Shown here: positions 61,319-64,000 of the stretch, piece after piece
How positions within the stretch are numbered: position 1 is the stretch's first letter
Layout of the letters: each line of letters opens with the position of its first letter
From: G965197675 sp965197675
GTDB lineage: Bacteria > Chloroflexota > Dehalococcoidia > Plut-88900
Assembly: GCA_965197675.1 (NCBI GenBank)
Contig: OZ240221.1
Coordinates: 2,790,001 to 2,854,000 of the forward strand
Length of the DNA: 64,000 nucleotides
Direction: 5' to 3'
Translations under genes and position numbers: made by a program
Notes under the pieces: generated by a model
Database searches by the model: none
Told to the model about the DNA's origin: nothing
Seen by the model: the letters and a program-made list of their open reading frames with translations, nothing else

Positions 61319-62427
61319 GCACCGAGCAACGCTTAGACACAGTCGATATGATGTTGAACATGGGGCCTCAGCACCCGAGTACTCATGGAGTGTTTCGGAT
61401 GGTCCTGACCGTAGATGGGGAGCAAATCGTGGAAGTGGAGCCTCACATCGGCTATCTGCACAGGGGGTCGGAGAAGCTGTGCGAGGCAGAAGACTACCGC
61501 CAGATAATTGACCTCTTCGATCGCCTGGACTATCTGTCCTCTTTTAATAACGAGCTGCCTTACGTGATGGCTGTTGAGAAGCTGATGGGCATAGAGATAC
61601 CCGAGCGCGCCGAGTACATCAGAATCATCATGTGTGAGTTGAATCGGGTGGCCAGCCATCTTATGTTCTATGGCGCCTTAGGTGCGGACTGCGGCGCTCT
61701 CACCCCCTTTCTGTATGGATTCAAAGAGAGGGAGCACATTCAGTTGGTGTTCGAGTCGGTCAGCGGTGCTCGTATGATGCACGGCTATTTTCGAGTAGGG
61801 GGCGTATTCAGAGACCTGCCCGAAGACTTCGACGACAGAATTAACCAGCTTTTTCCGGTACTGGAGGCCGGTATCGTCGAGTGCGACGACCTGCTGAGCA
61901 ATAACGAAATCTTCTTGGAGAGGACGGTTGGAGTTGGTGTGATAGATGCCGAGACCGCCATCGACTACGGCGTGAGTGGTCCCAACCTGCGTGCCTGCGG
62001 CGTGGGTTTAGACCTAAGGAAGGCGGAGCCTTACTCTGTGTATCCTCGGTTTGAGTTCGAGGTATGCGTGGAGCAGAATGGCGACTGCTATGACAGGTAT
62101 CGGGTGCGAATGGAGGAGATGTGGCAGTCCCTCAGTATAATGAAGCAGGCCCTGAAGCAAATCCCCGATGGCCCGGTAATGGCGAAGATGCCGAGGACTA
62201 TCCGCCCGCCCGTTGGAGACGTTTACGTGCGTACGGAAAACCCGCGGGGAGACATGGGAGTCTACTTGGTAAGCGATGGCAAAGACAAACCCCATCGCAT
62301 AAAGATTAGGACTCCCTCTTTCTCCAACTTGATGGCTCTAAAGCACATGCTGATTGGGGCCTATATAGCTGATGTAGTGGCTGTTTTAGGCTCAATAGAC
62401 ATCGTATTAGGGGATGTAGACAGATGA
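61315..62427 (+). CDS. nuoD: NADH-quinone oxidoreductase subunit D
   Basis: This 370-residue 49-kDa subunit forms the quinone-binding pocket with NuoB. It has MGPQHPSTHGVFRMVLTVDGEQIVEVEPHIGYLHRGSEKLCE near residue 12, FDRLDYLSSFNNELPYVMAVEKL and GSIDIVLGDVDR at the C-terminus. The GTG at 61315 overlaps the nuoC stop (GTGA). Length is normal for a separate NuoD. nuoH overlaps its stop (ATGA). Confidence 0.95.
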   Translation: MSTEQRLDTVDMMLNMGPQHPSTHGVFRMVLTVDGEQIVEVEPHIGYLHRGSEKLCEAEDYRQIIDLFDRLDYLSSFNNELPYVMAVEKLMGIEIPERAEYIRIIMCELNRVASHLMFYGALGADCGALTPFLYGFKEREHIQLVFESVSGARMMHGYFRVGGVFRDLPEDFDDRINQLFPVLEAGIVECDDLLSNNEIFLERTVGVGVIDAETAIDYGVSGPNLRACGVGLDLRKAEPYSVYPRFEFEVCVEQNGDCYDRYRVRMEEMWQSLSIMKQALKQIPDGPVMAKMPRTIRPPVGDVYVRTENPRGDMGVYLVSDGKDKPHRIKIRTPSFSNLMALKHMLIGAYIADVVAVLGSIDIVLGDVDR

Positions 62428-63515
62428 GTTGGGCGGACGTCGGCTGGATCACTCTTCGAGTTAGCGCCATCGTTGCGGTGATCACTGTCGTGGTGCTTTT
62501 CCTCACCTACGCCGAGCGAAAGGTGTTGGGACGTATTCAGATGAGGATGGGGCCTATGAGAACGGGTCTGCACGGAATTCTTCAACCCTTTGCGGATGCC
62601 CTAAAGCTCGTCCTCAAAGAGGACGTCATGCCTTCTGTCAAAGACAGAGTTGTCTTCTGGTTAGCGCCTCTGGTGGTCTTTGTTCCGGTGTTTATTGTGT
62701 GGCTAACCATCCCCTTTACTGAAGACTTGGTAGCTCGCAATCTGGAGTTCGGGATATTTTACATAGTTGCCGTTTCCGTAGTGTCCATCGTTGGGACGAT
62801 AATGGCGGGATGGGGATCGAACAACAAGTATGCCCTCCTGGGTGCAGCCAGGTCTGCCGCACAGCTCATCAGCTACGAGTTGCCCATTATACTGGTTATC
62901 CTGGCGGTAGTTATGATCTCGGGCACCCTCGATTTGAGAGAGATCGTGGGTGGGCAAGACTCATTCCCATATATTTACGTCCAGCCCCTCGGCTTTTTGG
63001 TGTTTCTGCTGGCAGGGCTGGCCGAGCTTGGCAGAATCCCCTTCGATATTCCTCACGCGGAGTCGGAGGTAGTGGGAGGTCCCTTCGTTGAATACAGCGG
63101 CATGCACTGGAGCATGTTTTTCCTGGCTGAGTACGCTAATACGTTTGCTATAGGAGCGCTGACCACACTGCTATTCCTGGGGGGATGGAGTGGTCCTCTG
63201 TTGCCTGATCTACTATGGTTCAGCCTCAAGACCATGGCCGTGATTCTCGCCATCTTCTGGTTCAGGGCCACCCTGCCCAGATTTAGGATAGATCAGGTTA
63301 TGACCCTCTGCTGGAAGCTTCTGATTCCTATCTCCTTCCTGAACATATTCCTTACGGGTGTGTACGCTTTCTACGACTGGCCCCATTGGTCTATGTTCTT
63401 GATGTCTATGGGTATGCTCTTGAGTAGTGCCTTTATAATAAGGGAGCGTCAGAGAAGACGCTCATCCAAGGTCGCCGAGACCCTCAGAATGCGAAGGGAG
63501 AAAATAGCCGCATGA
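62424..63515 (+). CDS. nuoH: NADH-quinone oxidoreductase subunit H
   Basis: This 363-residue membrane subunit connects the quinone site to the proton channels. It has TYAERKVLGRIQMRMGPMRTGLHGILQPFADALKLVLKEDVMP near residue 27, GSNNKYALLGAARSAAQLISYELPIIL near residue 130, and ELGRIPFDIPHAESEVVGGPFVEYSGMHWSMFFLAEYANTFAIGALTT near residue 200, all strictly typical. ATG 62424 overlaps the nuoD stop. nuoI begins with overlapping ATGA at 63512. Confidence 0.95.
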   Translation: MSWADVGWITLRVSAIVAVITVVVLFLTYAERKVLGRIQMRMGPMRTGLHGILQPFADALKLVLKEDVMPSVKDRVVFWLAPLVVFVPVFIVWLTIPFTEDLVARNLEFGIFYIVAVSVVSIVGTIMAGWGSNNKYALLGAARSAAQLISYELPIILVILAVVMISGTLDLREIVGGQDSFPYIYVQPLGFLVFLLAGLAELGRIPFDIPHAESEVVGGPFVEYSGMHWSMFFLAEYANTFAIGALTTLLFLGGWSGPLLPDLLWFSLKTMAVILAIFWFRATLPRFRIDQVMTLCWKLLIPISFLNIFLTGVYAFYDWPHWSMFLMSMGMLLSSAFIIRERQRRRSSKVAETLRMRREKIAA

Positions 63516-64000
63516 AAGGGATTCTTAAGGGTCTGAAGACCACTATCAAGACCATGTTGAGGTCGCCTGTGACGGTGCAGTACCCCAATCAACATCTGCC
63601 CATGGCTCCCCGCTTCATGGGACTTCCCGGCCTTCTTTGGGATGATGTAATCAGCGAGTCCAAGTGTGTCGGCTGTAAAGTCTGCGCCCGCTACTGCCCT
63701 ACCGACTGTATGTACGTAACCATAAAGGACAACGAAAATTACAAGGAGGGGAAGAGTCATCGGAAGAAGATGGTCGATGACTTTATGATAGACTTCTCCC
63801 GATGTATCGTTTGTGGGATTTGCGTGGAGGTTTGTAACTTCGAGGCCATTGTGATGACTCGAGAGCACGAGATAGGAGACCCCTCTCGAAGAGGCCTCTG
63901 GACCGACATGGACACCCTTCACGATATGGGCCGACGCTACGAGGATGAGATGGGCCCGGCATATCCTGAGACAGTTGCCGTATCTCCTTCAGAGGAGGAA
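63512..64000 (+). CDS. nuoI: NADH-quinone oxidoreductase subunit I (partial, runs off the window)
   Basis: The visible 163 residues include both 4Fe-4S ferredoxin motifs: C-VG-C-KV-C-ARYCPTDC (near residue 52) and C-IV-C-GI-C-VEVCNFEAI (near residue 96). The spacing is that of NuoI/NqrM-like 8Fe-8S subunits. No stop is reached by 64000. Subunits E, F and G are absent between D and H, so the complex may lack the NADH module. The remaining membrane genes (J-N) are expected beyond the window. Confidence 0.92.
   Translation, partial: MKGILKGLKTTIKTMLRSPVTVQYPNQHLPMAPRFMGLPGLLWDDVISESKCVGCKVCARYCPTDCMYVTIKDNENYKEGKSHRKKMVDDFMIDFSRCIVCGICVEVCNFEAIVMTREHEIGDPSRRGLWTDMDTLHDMGRRYEDEMGPAYPETVAVSPSEEE

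Noticed and set aside
1..64000. tRNA or rRNA genes
   Set aside because: I looked for T-loop-like and cloverleaf patterns and for conserved rRNA blocks while reading and saw none that I could support. A tRNAscan/Infernal run would be decisive.

Overview
The window looks like chromosome from a free-living, probably marine or subsurface bacterium of the Chloroflexota. A Dehalococcoidia/SAR202-type lineage is my inference, not proven. The reasons are a complex I operon with no NuoE, NuoF or NuoG genes between nuoD and nuoH, several paralogues of ACMSD-like amidohydrolases and of one MFS transporter family, a SUF-type iron-sulfur operon, and intergenic spaces packed with dispersed repeats. Base composition is moderate (about half G+C by eye). 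No rRNA or tRNA gene was recognised.

Layout. 0-9.2 kb: a catabolic/uptake island with three amidohydrolase_2 paralogues, a decayed MFS transporter, and a branched-chain-amino-acid-type ABC importer (binding lipoprotein plus two permeases, no ATPases). 9.2-13.2 kb: repeats around a DrrAB-type ABC exporter. 13.2-22.9 kb: MFS transporter, a thioredoxin/NHL-propeller protein with an in-frame UGA, an A-type Fe-S carrier, a VWA protein, a LonB-like protease and a sugar-nucleotide epimerase. 23.3-30.5 kb: MFS exporter, YvcK, MoxR/ChlI-like AAA+ ATPase, RlmD, Maf and a YedY-like molybdopterin enzyme. 30.9-36.0 kb: four tandem MFS paralogues, flanked on both sides by the same composite repeat. 36.6-42.2 kb: VTT membrane protein, class III aminotransferase, metal-dependent deaminase-like hydrolase, a small EF-Tu-like protein and a DUF3179 lipoprotein with an in-frame UGA. 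42.2-48.8 kb: alcohol dehydrogenase and the sufBCDSU operon. 49.4-58.1 kb: fumarase, cysteine-synthase-like enzyme, LLM flavoprotein, CoA-transferase pair, DUF1989 protein, second alcohol dehydrogenase, a hypothetical protein and a 1-Cys peroxiredoxin. 58.4-59.7 kb: integrase/transposase debris and a HicAB toxin-antitoxin pair. 59.9 kb to the end: nuoABCDHI, running off the edge.

The most notable result is two probable selenoprotein genes. In each, a TGA replaces the first cysteine of a family CxxC motif (giving UxxC), the reading frame continues through the rest of the domain, and a hairpin that could serve as a bacterial SECIS lies 13-37 nt downstream of the TGA. One is a cytoplasmic thioredoxin-like/NHL protein (UINC); the other is an exported DUF3179 lipoprotein (UPLC). 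If both are real the host must encode SelA, SelB, SelD and tRNA-Sec elsewhere.

The second theme is repeat-driven plasticity. A composite A-B-C intergenic repeat lies in the same orientation on both sides of the drrAB block and on both sides of the four-MFS block; inverted copies of a C variant flank a third block. Decayed genes (MFS, integrase, transposases, a small HG-rich gene) sit in or near these spaces.
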